A stretch of DNA of 64,000 nucleotides from Clostridia bacterium (lineage in GTDB: Bacteria; Bacillota; Clostridia; Oscillospirales; Acutalibacteraceae): assembly GCA_017440755.1 (NCBI GenBank), contig JAFSGP010000016.1, positions 1-64,000 on the forward strand, in the 5' to 3' direction. Under the pieces are notes generated by a model. The model searched no databases. It was not told the origin of the DNA and saw only the letters and a program-made list of their open reading frames with translations. The translations under genes were made by a program, and so were the position numbers. This document shows positions 26,299 to 35,622 of this stretch, one piece after another (position 1 is the stretch's first letter; the number at the start of each line of letters is the position of its first letter).

Positions 26299-27615
26299 TT
26301 ATGCTGTCAAGCGGAACACCATATACCGCACCTTTTCCGTCTCCAGCACCTGCGGGTCAAACCACGCCATACAGGTGTCCTTTCCCCGTTCGTCCGGCAA
26401 CAGGCTCACCGTCTCCAGCTCCGCGGGGAGCGGGTCGGGCAGCGTTTCGCCGTCGCCTGTATACAGACGCAGCCACACCTGTCCCTCTTCCCCCAACAAA
26501 TCCAGCGTGTGGGTAAGCGGGTCGTAACGGGTGGTTAGCCCCGCTCGCTGTGTCTCGTCCAGCACCACCATATAATCCTCGGCGGTGTTTATCACCGTTT
26601 GCAGCCGTTCCTCCCAGCTGAGGCTCTCGTACTCCCAGCTGTTCCAAACAGTGACGTAGCCTGTCAAATCCGCGTCCGAGCGGTCGGACAGCCGATGGCT
26701 GCGGGGAACGTCCACGTTGCCGTCCCCGTCCACGTCACGTGCCGCCAGACCGTTGGAGCGGTGGGTCACGGCGGTCGCATTGGTATCCGCGTTATAGAAT
26801 GGAGCGTGCAACCCCGTATCGTCATAATAAATCAGTTCGGTCACCAGCGTGTTATCCCGCCGTATGCCGTCCACGTACAACCCGTGGACCTCCCCCGTCA
26901 GGCGGCACAGAGTCATACCCTCAAACCGCTGTATCTGCCCGTCAAGGCGGACGGTGTCCACCGTCACCAGCTGCTTATCCGACAGCTGCTCTAAGGAGGC
27001 GGTGACCCGATTGTTACTGCCAACCCGCAGCAGCAACAGCCGTTCCTCGCCCGAGGCCAGCATATCCCCCACGTACAGAGAGGTATACAGGCGATCGTCC
27101 GTCAGCAGCGTCAGCCCGTTATGCACGTCGTACACCGCCAGTCGGCGGTCCAGACTGTTGTAGGTGCTCCAACCGGTAAGCAGCTCCGCCATTCCGTCGC
27201 CGTTCAGGTCGCCGAACGTCACCTGACGGATATCCGCGCCGCTGCCGTCTCCGTCCGCCACGGAAATCCAGTCCTCTCCGTCCTTGCGCAGGAGGTTGAT
27301 ATGGGTTTCCTCCGGCGCGGAGGACAGGGCGTAGAACGCCACCGCCATACGCGCCTCGGCGGAATCGTCGGTCAGCGGACGTCCCTGTCCGTCACACAAC
27401 ACAAAAGCAGAGGTATATTCCCCCTCGGTAGGGAATTTCAGCGTATATCGCTCCGCAATACCGCTGTCGCGGATATAGGTTTCCAGCGCCTGCTGCACCT
27501 GCCGCTGTTCACCACGGCTGCGGGGCGGCTGCAAAAAGGACTCTACGTCCAGACTGCAACCGGTGCAAAGCAAAAGCAGCACCGCCGCCAACCCTATACA
27601 GATTATCCGTTTCAC
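26299..27615 (-). CDS. Lipoprotein upstream of the two-component system, unknown function
   Basis: The 438-residue protein has a signal peptide ending in a lipobox (LLLLCTGC), so it is probably anchored outside the membrane. Two acidic loops, GDLNGDGMAELLTGW and VDGDGNVDV, look like calcium-binding FG-GAP/dockerin-type repeats of a beta-propeller. The GTG at 27615 is chosen because it follows GCGAGGTG with good spacing. It lies 28 bp before the response regulator gene and may supply the signal to the kinase; this is inference. Confidence 0.75.
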   Translation of the reverse strand: MKRIICIGLAAVLLLLCTGCSLDVESFLQPPRSRGEQRQVQQALETYIRDSGIAERYTLKFPTEGEYTSAFVLCDGQGRPLTDDSAEARMAVAFYALSSAPEETHINLLRKDGEDWISVADGDGSGADIRQVTFGDLNGDGMAELLTGWSTYNSLDRRLAVYDVHNGLTLLTDDRLYTSLYVGDMLASGEERLLLLRVGSNNRVTASLEQLSDKQLVTVDTVRLDGQIQRFEGMTLCRLTGEVHGLYVDGIRRDNTLVTELIYYDDTGLHAPFYNADTNATAVTHRSNGLAARDVDGDGNVDVPRSHRLSDRSDADLTGYVTVWNSWEYESLSWEERLQTVINTAEDYMVVLDETQRAGLTTRYDPLTHTLDLLGEEGQVWLRLYTGDGETLPDPLPAELETVSLLPDERGKDTCMAWFDPQVLETEKVRYMVFRLTA

Positions 27616-27670
27616 GCCTATCACCTCGCATCACATACACAAAGAATTATACCGCTAACCGCCGCGGCTG

Positions 27671-28192
27671 TCAATCCCGCAGCAGCGCCTGTCGCGCCCG
27701 ATAATCGGGCATAACGCTCTCCACCAACTGCCAAAAATCGCGGCTGTGATTATGGTGGCGGATATGCGCCAATTCATGCACCACCACGTAATCCACCGCC
27801 TGCGGCGGGTACTGCATCAGCCGCCAAGAGAAGCACAGACGATTCTCCCCGCTGCAGCTGCCGAACCGCTTTTGAGCGGAGGTGATGCGAATGCCGTTGG
27901 GGGTCAGCCCCATAATAGCGCCGTAATGCGCCACGCGGGCGGGAATGTGCTTCGCCGCCATACGGCGCAGCTGCGCCTCCTGCTCCGGCGTCACCTGTCT
28001 GGCAAGCGCCGCCTGCTGACGGCGCTGCTGCACCGCCATATGCTTTTCAATCCACTCCTCGTGGCTGTCCACAAACCGCTGTATCTCCCGCCGGCTGCAG
28101 CGATGCGGCGCCCGCACCACCACCTGCAGGTCAGCGGTTATCTCCAGACCCAGCGTACGGCGGGAAGAGCGAATCAACGTATAGGGCGTCAT
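27671..28192 (-). CDS. YgjP-like (DUF45) metallopeptidase-type protein
   Basis: The 173-residue protein contains the zinc site HELAHIRHHNHSRDFW (HExxH plus a third histidine), preceded by the strand/turn FGSCSGENRLCFSWRLM typical of YgjP/WLM proteins. Its substrate is unknown. Its start overlaps the upstream WYL regulator gene by 4 bp (ATGA). Confidence 0.87.
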   Translation of the reverse strand: MTPYTLIRSSRRTLGLEITADLQVVVRAPHRCSRREIQRFVDSHEEWIEKHMAVQQRRQQAALARQVTPEQEAQLRRMAAKHIPARVAHYGAIMGLTPNGIRITSAQKRFGSCSGENRLCFSWRLMQYPPQAVDYVVVHELAHIRHHNHSRDFWQLVESVMPDYRARQALLRD

Positions 28193-29184
28193 ACCGCGCC
28201 CTCACAGCTGTCCAGCGCGGCGTGCAGATAGCGGTGATACCGCTCTGCCACGTCTGCCGGTGCGGTGATACGCACCGCATTCTCCAGACCAAACACCCAC
28301 GCAAAAAACTGCGGACTCACCAGCACGGGGACACGGGCGGTGAAATGCCCCTCCCCATCGGGAAACAAGGTAATATCCTGTCCGAATCGGTCCAGCACCA
28401 CCCCCGCCATACGGTTATCGCAACGCAAAGTCACCGTCTGCTCCTCACCGCCGAACATACCGAAGGTTTTGCGGGAATACAGCGCCAAATCCTGTCGGCG
28501 AAACAAGGCTTCCCCCTGTCGGGGGCTATCGGTGACCCCAATCTGCAGCATACGGTCCACCCGATAATGACGAATAGAGGCGGAGGCCTCGTCGTAGGCA
28601 ATAAGATAGTAATTTTCATCGTCCCAGGTCAGTGCCCACGGGCTTACCGTATACCAAGCGCCGTCATGGCGCAGATGCTGCTTTTTATCCGCGCCCCAAT
28701 CGAAATAACGGAACTTCACCGCACGGTCGGCGGCAATCGCCGCCTGAAGGCTGTCCACATTATAGTAGATACTCTCATTCATATTCTTGATGCGGCCGGA
28801 TACCAGCACCTGCCGCTGCAATTCCCCCGCCAGATGGCGGCTGGTCAACCCCTCCAGACGGCGGATAAGCTCCTCACTCTTACGGTGGGTAATAAACTTG
28901 GAGGATTGCACCGCGTCCACCAACAGGCGCAGCTGGGGCAGGTCAAACTCCCGCTGTCCCACGTAATAGCGCACCGTCGTATCCCGCACGGTAACAATAT
29001 CCTCTCCCAGCAGACGCAGCTGCTCCATATCGTCATACAGACTCTTGCGCTCGGCGCTGACACCCTGCTGCTCCAGCAGAGCGCGAATCTGCTCCAGCGT
29101 CAGCGGGTGCTGCTCGTCCGTCTCCCGCCGCAAAATCTCCCGCAGTAGCAAAAGCTTCAGTTTTTGGTTCGGTCGCTTCGCCAT
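28189..29184 (-). CDS. WYL-domain transcriptional regulator
   Basis: The 331-residue protein has an N-terminal winged helix (EQIRALLEQQGVSAERKSLY) and a WYL domain (about 140-220, with WALTWDDENYYLIAYD and VDRM), followed by the WCX extension. WYL regulators sense nucleic-acid or other ligands and often control DNA-damage or defence genes. ATG 29184 follows GGAGGGG. It is divergent from mtnN; its target is not evident. Confidence 0.9.
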   Translation of the reverse strand: MAKRPNQKLKLLLLREILRRETDEQHPLTLEQIRALLEQQGVSAERKSLYDDMEQLRLLGEDIVTVRDTTVRYYVGQREFDLPQLRLLVDAVQSSKFITHRKSEELIRRLEGLTSRHLAGELQRQVLVSGRIKNMNESIYYNVDSLQAAIAADRAVKFRYFDWGADKKQHLRHDGAWYTVSPWALTWDDENYYLIAYDEASASIRHYRVDRMLQIGVTDSPRQGEALFRRQDLALYSRKTFGMFGGEEQTVTLRCDNRMAGVVLDRFGQDITLFPDGEGHFTARVPVLVSPQFFAWVFGLENAVRITAPADVAERYHRYLHAALDSCEGAV

Positions 29185-29327
29185 AGCCACCCCTCCATTG
29201 TCCCATTTTTTGTACAATATACCATATATCCTATAAAAAGAAAAGAGGATTACGCAAAAAAGATTGCGCCCACCTGAAAACTATGGTAAAATAGGTATTA
29301 TTTTGCGATAACAAGGAGCGATACCCT

Positions 29328-30044
29328 ATGATAGTTGGTATTATCGGCGCCATGGATTCCGAGGTGGACAATCTCATCGCCCGCTTGGAGAATGCGGCAG
29401 TAACGGAGGTGGCGGGCCGTCGTTTCACCGCGGGTAAACTGGCGGGAAAAGACGTGGTTGTGGTAAAAAGCGGCATCGGCAAGGTAGCCGCCGCCATCAC
29501 CGCCCAGATTCTTATCGACCGCTTTTCGGTGGATTGGCTGCTTAATACGGGTATGGCGGGCAGTCTGGATTCCTGCCTGCAGGTGAAGGACCTGGTGGTA
29601 GCCACCGCCGCTCTCCAGCACGATTTTGACCTGACCGCCTTCGGTCACGTCCACGGCTATATGTACGGCGAGGACGACAGCAAGCCCACCCTGTTCGCCG
29701 CTGACGACACGCTGGTACAGAAGGCGCTGCAAGCCGCGGCGGCGGTGCTGCCCGCGGAGAATAAGGCTATCACGGGCGTGGTTGCCTCGGGCGACATCTT
29801 TGTGGACGACAGCGCGCTCAAGCGAACCCTCATCACCCGTTTCGGTGCCGCCGCAGCGGAGATGGAGGGCGCCGCTATTGCCCAGACCGCCGTGGCCAAC
29901 GGAATTCCTTTCCTGATTCTGCGCACCATCTCCGATTTGGCGGAAAAGGAAGCCCACGTTTCCTTCGACGAGCTGGAAATCTACGTAGGCGAGCTGGCAG
30001 GAGACATCACTGTCGCCCTGCTGAACAACCTGTCATACACATAA
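29328..30044 (+). CDS. mtnN: 5'-methylthioadenosine/S-adenosylhomocysteine nucleosidase
   Basis: MtnN cleaves MTA and SAH to adenine and the thiosugar, recycling products of SAM-using enzymes. The 238-residue protein starts with IGAMDSEV, contains VVVVKSGIGKVAAAI, NTGMAGSLD, the substrate motif EMEGAAIAQTA and the catalytic Asp in RTISDLAE. An ACAAGGAG site precedes the ATG. Confidence 0.95.
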   Translation: MIVGIIGAMDSEVDNLIARLENAAVTEVAGRRFTAGKLAGKDVVVVKSGIGKVAAAITAQILIDRFSVDWLLNTGMAGSLDSCLQVKDLVVATAALQHDFDLTAFGHVHGYMYGEDDSKPTLFAADDTLVQKALQAAAAVLPAENKAITGVVASGDIFVDDSALKRTLITRFGAAAAEMEGAAIAQTAVANGIPFLILRTISDLAEKEAHVSFDELEIYVGELAGDITVALLNNLSYT

Positions 30045-30087
30045 TCGAGGCTGTATCAGGGTAAACTCATAAAAAAAGGAGTTTGCC

Positions 30088-30228
30088 ATGACCCATCCCA
30101 TACACCTGCCGCCCCATCGCCCGCCGATGCCGCGGCGATTGCCCCACAGGGGCTTTGTCCCCCTCTATCCTCAACGAAAGGAGCGTGCGGTATGCCACCC
30201 CTATCCTACCCCCTCTCCCACGATATGA
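30088..30228 (+). CDS. Possible 46-residue proline-rich small protein
   Basis: A short frame starts at an ATG with an excellent AAAAAAGGAG site nine bases upstream. The product is basic and proline-rich (PIHLPPHRPPMPRRLPHRGF inside it). It ends at 30228, overlapping the start of yfmF at 30192 by 37 bp in another frame. It may be a real small protein or a leader peptide coupling translation to yfmF. Composition alone does not decide, and no family was recognised. Confidence 0.4.
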   Translation: MTHPIHLPPHRPPMPRRLPHRGFVPLYPQRKERAVCHPYPTPSPTI

Positions 30229-31472
30229 CCCTACTGCATCTACCCCATGACCGCTACCGCACCGACCGTCTGACGGCGGTGTTTGCGGTGCCGCTGCGGG
30301 CGGATACGGCGGCGGGCTATGCGCTGCTGCCGGGGCTTTTGACCCACGGCTGCCGCTGCTATCCCACCGTACAGACCTTCAATCAGCAGCTGGATTCCCT
30401 GTACGGCGCGACCCTACACGCCTACGTAACCCATTTAGGCGAGTGGCAGATGGTGATTTTCTCCATCAGTTACCTCAACCGCCGCTACACCCCCGACGGC
30501 AGCGACCTGTCGGCGGCCTGCGCAGAGCTCCTGCTGGACACGCTGTTTGACCCGCTGTTGGAGGACGGCGCGTTTCCTGCAGATACCTTTGCACAGGAGC
30601 AGCGCTGTCTGATTGAGGAAATACAGAGTGAACTAAACAACAAGCGGCTGTATGCCATACGCCGCTGTACCGAATTGCTGTGCCCCGACCACCCGTTTAG
30701 TCTAAATCCCCACGGCACGGTGGAGACCGTACAGCAGCAGACTCCCCACACCGCAGCACAGGCGCGCCTGCGGCTGCTGTGCGAGGCAAAGGTCCACTGG
30801 CTGTACCAAAGCGCCGCCGACCCCGCGGCGATAACCGCGGCGGTGGAGAGCCGTTTTGCCGCCCTGCCCTATCGGCGGAGCGTCAACCTCACCACCGACA
30901 CGGCTTTCACCCTCAAGGAGAGCCGCCGCACCGACCGCATGGACGTAAACCAAGCGAAATTGGTGCTGGGCTTCCGCATTGCCATAACCGAACCGAGCGA
31001 GCAGGTGGCGGCGGCACAGCTGATGAACGAGCTGTTGGGCGGCTGTCCCTCCTCCCTGTTGTTCACCCACGTGCGGGAGGAGCAGAGCCTGTGCTATTAC
31101 TGTATGGCGGGCTACGACCGCCACTGCGGCATTTTGTTAGTTGACAGCGGCGTCCAGCCGGAGAATGCCGCCCACACCGAGCAGGAAATTCGCAAGCAGT
31201 TAGAGGCTATCCGCAAAGGAGATTTTTCCGATGAGGAATTGGAGGCAGCGCGCCGCAGTCTGACACAGCGCTTTGCCGCCACCACCGACACCCCTGCCAA
31301 TCTGGAGCGGTATTACGTGGCGCAGACCCCCTACGACACCTACCCCACCCCCGCTGAAATGGGACAACGGCTGCAGGCCGTCACGCGGGAACAGGTGTGT
31401 CGCGCCGCGCAGCTGACCCACTTCGACGCGGTATATCTGCTGCTGCCCGAGGAGGAGGTGGCGCACGTATGA
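30192..31472 (+). CDS. yfmF: M16-family peptidase homologue without zinc motif (YfmF-like)
   Basis: The 426-residue protein is an M16-like subunit lacking the HxxEH motif, as expected for the non-catalytic partner. It has PGLLTHGC where the motif would lie and NELLGGCPSSLLFTHVREEQ in the C-terminal half. In Bacillus the YfmF/YfmH-type pair is linked to 5-aminopentanol modification of EF-P. It starts after AAAGGAG and its stop overlaps the yfmH start. Confidence 0.88.
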   Translation: MPPLSYPLSHDMTLLHLPHDRYRTDRLTAVFAVPLRADTAAGYALLPGLLTHGCRCYPTVQTFNQQLDSLYGATLHAYVTHLGEWQMVIFSISYLNRRYTPDGSDLSAACAELLLDTLFDPLLEDGAFPADTFAQEQRCLIEEIQSELNNKRLYAIRRCTELLCPDHPFSLNPHGTVETVQQQTPHTAAQARLRLLCEAKVHWLYQSAADPAAITAAVESRFAALPYRRSVNLTTDTAFTLKESRRTDRMDVNQAKLVLGFRIAITEPSEQVAAAQLMNELLGGCPSSLLFTHVREEQSLCYYCMAGYDRHCGILLVDSGVQPENAAHTEQEIRKQLEAIRKGDFSDEELEAARRSLTQRFAATTDTPANLERYYVAQTPYDTYPTPAEMGQRLQAVTREQVCRAAQLTHFDAVYLLLPEEEVAHV

Positions 31473-32731
31473 TAACGACGGTAACCAATCCCTTGACCAA
31501 GGATACGCTGTATACCTTCACCCACCAAAGCGGGCTGCCCGTGGTGGTGTGGCCCATGGAACATGCCACCTCTGCCTACGCCCTCTTTGCCACCCGCTAC
31601 GGCTCGGTGCACAACACCCTGCCCACCCCTGACGGCAAGGGCGAGACGGTGCCGGCAGGCATTGCTCACTATCTGGAGCATAAGCTCTTTGAGAGCGAGG
31701 AGGGAGATGCCTTTCAGCGGTTTGCCGCCACAGGCGCTTCCGCCAACGCGTACACCGGCTTCTGCCGCACCGCCTATCTGTTCCACGCGACGGAAAACAT
31801 TCTGCCCTCGCTGGAAATCCTGCTGGATTTTGTGCAGCACCCCTATTTCACCGCCGAAACGGTGCAAAAGGAGCAGGGCATCATCGGGCAGGAAATTCGC
31901 ATGTGCGAGGACAACCCCGGACGGCGGGTGTTTCTCAATCTGCTACAGGGCATGTACCACACCCACCCCGTACGCATCGATATTGCGGGGACGGTGGAGA
32001 GCATCTCCCACATCACCCCCGACCTGCTGTACCGCTGCTATGAGCAGTACTACAACCTGCACAATATGGTACTGGTGGTAGCGGGCAATATCACCGCCGA
32101 ACAGGTGGAGGATGCCTGTGACCGCCTGCTGAAAGCGGCGGCACCTTACACCCCCTCGCCTGTGACCACCGAAGAGCCCGAAGGAGTGGTTCAGCCCCTT
32201 ATAGAGACGAAAATGCCCGTGGCCGCCCCGCTGTTTTATCTGGGGTACAAGGAGCCCGCCCCCGCTGACCGCACCCCCTTGGAGTTGGCGGCAAGCCGCA
32301 TTATTCCTGACCTTTTGGTCGGTAAAGGCAGTCCCCTTTACACCGAGTTGATGGAGCAAGGGCTCATTAACAACGACTTTGGTGCCGAATATTTCTACGG
32401 TCCCGGATTTGGAGTGTGGCTGTTTGCAGGCGAATCCGCCTATCCCGAACGGGTGGAGGCGGCTATCACCGCCGAGATACGGCGGCTGCAAAAAGAGGGT
32501 ATCGACCCCGCCGCCTTTGAGGCCGCCAAACGGGGCGCCTACGGGCGGTTTGTCCGCGGGCTGGATAGCCCCGAGGACGGCGCCGAGACCTTGCTGGATA
32601 ATCTGCTGGACGGAGTCCCGCTGCTCAGCGAGCCGGAAGCCATCGCCTCCCTCACCCGCGCTCAGCTGCACCGCCAGCTGTGCGAGCGCATTCGCGCCGA
32701 TAATCATACGCTATCCATTGTAAGACCTTAA
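31469..32731 (+). CDS. yfmH: M16-family zinc peptidase (YfmH-like)
   Basis: The 420-residue protein carries the inverted zinc motif HYLEH (in AGIAHYLEHKLFE) and the downstream glutamate region, so it is the catalytic partner of the preceding gene. The start at 31469 overlaps the yfmF stop (ATGA), which gives coupled translation of the two subunits. The linked EF-P-modification role is by family association. Confidence 0.9.
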   Translation: MITTVTNPLTKDTLYTFTHQSGLPVVVWPMEHATSAYALFATRYGSVHNTLPTPDGKGETVPAGIAHYLEHKLFESEEGDAFQRFAATGASANAYTGFCRTAYLFHATENILPSLEILLDFVQHPYFTAETVQKEQGIIGQEIRMCEDNPGRRVFLNLLQGMYHTHPVRIDIAGTVESISHITPDLLYRCYEQYYNLHNMVLVVAGNITAEQVEDACDRLLKAAAPYTPSPVTTEEPEGVVQPLIETKMPVAAPLFYLGYKEPAPADRTPLELAASRIIPDLLVGKGSPLYTELMEQGLINNDFGAEYFYGPGFGVWLFAGESAYPERVEAAITAEIRRLQKEGIDPAAFEAAKRGAYGRFVRGLDSPEDGAETLLDNLLDGVPLLSEPEAIASLTRAQLHRQLCERIRADNHTLSIVRP

Positions 32732-32770
32732 TGCGGGGAGCTCTCTCCCCTACATAGAAAGGAGTCCCCT

Positions 32771-33676
32771 ATGAACCATTACATAGAATTTCCCCGCCTC
32801 GGTTGGAAATTCGCTCTGGACCCCACGCTGGTGGAGTTCGGTGCCTTTTCCATCAAATGGTACGGCGTATTGATTGCCGTCGGCTTTCTGCTGGCGGTTC
32901 TGTACGGCATGCACCGCGCCAAGGACTTTGACCTAAATGCCGATAAGATGATGGATACCGCTCTGCTCACCACCTTGGTCGCCTTTGTAGGCGCCCGCTT
33001 GTATTACGTCCTCTTCAGCGGACGACTGAGCGAGTATCTGGCAAATCCGCTCTCCATTCTGCAGGTTTGGAACGGCGGTTTGGGTATCTACGGCGGCATC
33101 ATTTTCGCTTTTGTGTTCGGTTTCCTGTTCAGCCGTCTGTTTAAGGTGAGCTTCCTGTCCATGGCGGATATCGCCTCTCTGGGCTTTCTCATCGGGCAGG
33201 CGGTAGGTCGCTGGGGCAACTTCTTTAACCAAGAGGCCTTCGGCGGCAACACCGACCTGCCTTGGGGTATGACGGGAGACATCATCGCCTCCGGTGTCAA
33301 CGGCGAAGGCTACAGCACCTATCTGCCGGTGCACCCCACCTTCCTGTACGAGTCGCTTTGGTGCATTCTGGGCTTTGTGCTGCTGCACATTCTGTCCAAG
33401 CACCTGTATAAATTCAAGGGACAGATTTTCTGTTGCTATCTAATGTGGTACGGCTGTGGCCGTTTCCTCATCGAGAGCGTCCGCACCGACAGTCTGATGC
33501 TGGGCACCATGCGGGTTTCCCAACTGGTAGCGATAGCCGCCGTATTGGGCGGTGGTATCCTGCTGCTGGTGTTGCGGCGGCGGGCGAACAGCCTGCCCAA
33601 GGACCTACTGGCAGCCGAAATCCCCGTAGAAACCGAAATCCAAGAGGAGGAACCGAAAAATGGCAACGAGAATTGA
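32771..33676 (+). CDS. lgt: Prolipoprotein diacylglyceryl transferase
   Basis: Lgt adds diacylglycerol to the lipobox cysteine of prelipoproteins. The 301-residue membrane protein has about seven hydrophobic segments, the Lgt signature [17 protein letters not shown], the H-containing [12 protein letters not shown] and [11 protein letters not shown]. The C-terminal extension (about 275-301) is acidic. Its end overlaps the folD start by 17 bp. Confidence 0.96.
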   Translation: MNHYIEFPRLGWKFALDPTLVEFGAFSIKWYGVLIAVGFLLAVLYGMHRAKDFDLNADKMMDTALLTTLVAFVGARLYYVLFSGRLSEYLANPLSILQVWNGGLGIYGGIIFAFVFGFLFSRLFKVSFLSMADIASLGFLIGQAVGRWGNFFNQEAFGGNTDLPWGMTGDIIASGVNGEGYSTYLPVHPTFLYESLWCILGFVLLHILSKHLYKFKGQIFCCYLMWYGCGRFLIESVRTDSLMLGTMRVSQLVAIAAVLGGGILLLVLRRRANSLPKDLLAAEIPVETEIQEEEPKNGNEN

Positions 33677-34514
33677 CGGAAAGGCAATCGCCGCCGCCCT
33701 GCGTGGCGAAATCGCCGCCGAGGTAGCACAGCTGAAAGAAAAGGGCGTCGCCCCCGGTCTGGCGGTGATTCTGGTGGGCGAAGACCCCGCCAGCTGCACC
33801 TACGTGCGCAACAAGCAGAAGGCCTGCGAGGAAGCGGGAATCCACGCAGAGCAGATTAATTTGCCCGCCGACACCACCCAAGAGCAACTGCTGGCGGTGG
33901 TAGAGGAGCTGAATCACCGCTCGGATATCCACGGCATTCTGTGCCAGCTCCCCTTGCCCCGTCACTTGGACGACGAGGCAGTGATTGCCGCCATCTCCCC
34001 CGCCAAGGACGTAGATGCCTTCCACGCGGAGAACGTGGGGCATATTATGATTGGCGATATCCGCTTCCTTCCCTGCACCCCCGCAGGTGTGATGGAACTG
34101 CTCCACCGCAGCGATATTTCTGTAGAGGGTAAGCAGTGCGTGGTTATCGGGCGTAGCAATATCGTGGGCAAGCCCATGGCGATGCTGCTGCTCCACGAGA
34201 ACGCCACCGTCACCATCTGCCACTCCCGCACCAAGAATCTGGCGGAGGTGTGCCGCGGAGCGGATATTCTGGTAGCCGCTGTTGGACGGGCCAAATTCGT
34301 CACCGCCGATATGGTGAAGCCCGGCGCCACCGTCATCGACGTGGGCATCAATCGGGACGAGAACGGCAAGCTGTGCGGCGACGTAGACTTCGACGCTGTG
34401 GAGCCCATCGCCGGTGCCATCACCCCCGTTCCCGGCGGAGTCGGTCCCATGACCATCGCCCTGCTGCTGAAAAACACCCTCACCGCTGCCAAACAGCAGA
34501 ACGGATTAGCGTAA
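33660..34514 (+). CDS. folD: Methylenetetrahydrofolate dehydrogenase/cyclohydrolase FolD
   Basis: FolD interconverts methylene-, methenyl- and formyl-tetrahydrofolate. The 284-residue protein has the catalytic Tyr/Lys region [13 protein letters not shown], the PLPRH loop, the NAD(P) motif [16 protein letters not shown] and the [10 protein letters not shown] close. The start lies inside the 3' end of lgt after a GGAGG site, so it is translationally linked to it. Confidence 0.96.
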   Translation: MATRIDGKAIAAALRGEIAAEVAQLKEKGVAPGLAVILVGEDPASCTYVRNKQKACEEAGIHAEQINLPADTTQEQLLAVVEELNHRSDIHGILCQLPLPRHLDDEAVIAAISPAKDVDAFHAENVGHIMIGDIRFLPCTPAGVMELLHRSDISVEGKQCVVIGRSNIVGKPMAMLLLHENATVTICHSRTKNLAEVCRGADILVAAVGRAKFVTADMVKPGATVIDVGINRDENGKLCGDVDFDAVEPIAGAITPVPGGVGPMTIALLLKNTLTAAKQQNGLA

Positions 34515-34603
34515 AGTGATTCCCTACGCACCAGCCCCACACGACCAATGTAGGGGACGGCGCCCTCGACGTCCCGTTTGCGGCGGTTGCTAACCAACAA
34601 GAA

Positions 34604-34629
34604 CGGCGGGAGCAAGCCCCCGCCCTACG
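34604..34629 (-). repeat. 26-bp dispersed repeat, inverted copy 1
   Basis: A GC-rich palindromic unit (core GGCGGGAGCAAGCCCCCGCC) matching 35421-35446 exactly in reverse orientation. A related palindrome-like unit with TGTAGGGGACGG lies just upstream at about 34550-34580. These look like REP/MITE-type elements. Confidence 0.75.
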
Positions 34630-34641
34630 ATTGCTTTTTTA

Positions 34642-34683
34642 AAAAACAGGACGGGTATCCGTTTGGATACCCGTCCTGTTTTT
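34642..34683. terminator. Bidirectional terminator between folD and the RHH gene
   Basis: An 18-bp stem (ACAGGACGGGTATCC paired with GGATACCCGTCCTGT plus A-T pairs) with a GTTT loop and T-runs on both sides. Confidence 0.9.
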
Positions 34684-34693
34684 ATCTTGCTTG

Positions 34694-34858
34694 TTATCCC
34701 AATTCGATCTTGCCGTGCTTATCCTCATACTTTTCGATGCAATCCCGGATGAGGATAAGAATCTGACTGTTGGCGCTGCGCCCATCGTAATCCGCTACCA
34801 CGTGCAGCTTATGCAGTACCTCTTCGTCAATACGAATGGATAAACTTTTAATCGCCAT
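34694..34858 (-). CDS. Small ribbon-helix-helix DNA-binding protein
   Basis: The 54-residue protein reads as an Arc/CopG-type ribbon-helix-helix: a strand (KSLSIRIDEEVL) followed by two helices with a typical turn (DYDGRSANSQILILIRDCIE). ATG 34858 follows a weak GGGGTGG. It is AT-richer than its surroundings and divergent from the SLOG gene, with both between inverted repeats. It may be an antitoxin-like or self-regulating repressor; no toxin partner is evident. Confidence 0.75.
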   Translation of the reverse strand: MAIKSLSIRIDEEVLHKLHVVADYDGRSANSQILILIRDCIEKYEDKHGKIELG

Positions 34859-34971
34859 ATAACCACCCCAAAGCAAAATATATTTTATGTTTATTTTAGG
34901 TCCAGTTTATGTTATAATGGAGATATGAACATATACTATGCCTATTTTGTGTTTAAGAGAGGTGTTTATTT

Positions 34972-35334
34972 ATGAAAGTTGCTGTGATCGGGTCGAGGGG
35001 ACTGCAGGTTGACGACTTGGAAAACTATCTGCCACCCGATACCACCGAGATCGTGTCCGGCGGGGCAAAAGGTATCGACACCTGTGCCAGAGACTACGCT
35101 CTTGCCCACGGATTAAAACTAACCGAGTTTCTGCCCGACTACCGCCGCTATGGGCGGCACGTCGCCCCGCTCAAACGCAACGAAACCATCGTAGATTATG
35201 CCGATCTTGCAGTGATTTTCTGGGACAGTGCATCAAAAGGCACCGCCTTCACCATTCGGCGCTGTCAGGAAAAGAATAAGCCTGTGCGCATTTATATCAG
35301 GAACGGAAACGACACATATCTCCCGCAAAACTAA
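34972..35334 (+). CDS. SLOG-family (YpsA/DprA-like) protein
   Basis: The 120-residue protein is a single Rossmann-like SLOG domain with the nucleotide-binding motif SGGAKGIDTCARDYA, the start VAVIGSRGLQ and the later LAVIFWDSASKGTAFTI. SLOG domains bind or process nucleotides or nucleotide-like ligands and occur in DprA, YpsA and defence systems. It follows GAGAGGTG. The activity cannot be assigned. Confidence 0.82.
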   Translation: MKVAVIGSRGLQVDDLENYLPPDTTEIVSGGAKGIDTCARDYALAHGLKLTEFLPDYRRYGRHVAPLKRNETIVDYADLAVIFWDSASKGTAFTIRRCQEKNKPVRIYIRNGNDTYLPQN

Positions 35335-35622
35335 TGTAAAGGACGGGCTTTCCGTCCCGTCAAAACGGGTCGATGACTACATCGCCCCACAATAGGATTT
35401 TTGGTTTGTGTAGACCTTGTCGTAGGGCGGGGGCTTGCTCCCGCCGCGGGCGAACACAGTTCACCTCTACAATAGCGCTAAAAAATGACGGACAACCCAA
35501 ATATTTACAATGGTGTAACCTTTGTTACAATATTGTTACCTTTGTTGACATCTGAGTAGCAACTGGTTATAGTAAAATCAAAGAAGAACCTCTCCCAAAC
35601 CAACAGAAAGCGAGTGACCTGT
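35335..35622. repeat. Repeat-rich intergenic region with inverted copy 2 (35421-35446)
   Basis: This gene-free stretch holds GGACGGGCTTTCCGTCCCGT (short palindrome, 35341-35360) and the second 26-bp unit (core GGCGGGGGCTTGCTCCCGCC), inverted relative to 34604-34629. Later bases up to 35622 are AT-rich and probably contain the promoter of the YD-repeat gene. No further gene was seen. Confidence 0.7.

Noticed and set aside
34694..35334. Toxin-antitoxin pair (RHH plus SLOG)
   Set aside because: The genes are divergent, not in one transcript, and the SLOG protein does not resemble a known toxin; not claimed as a TA system.
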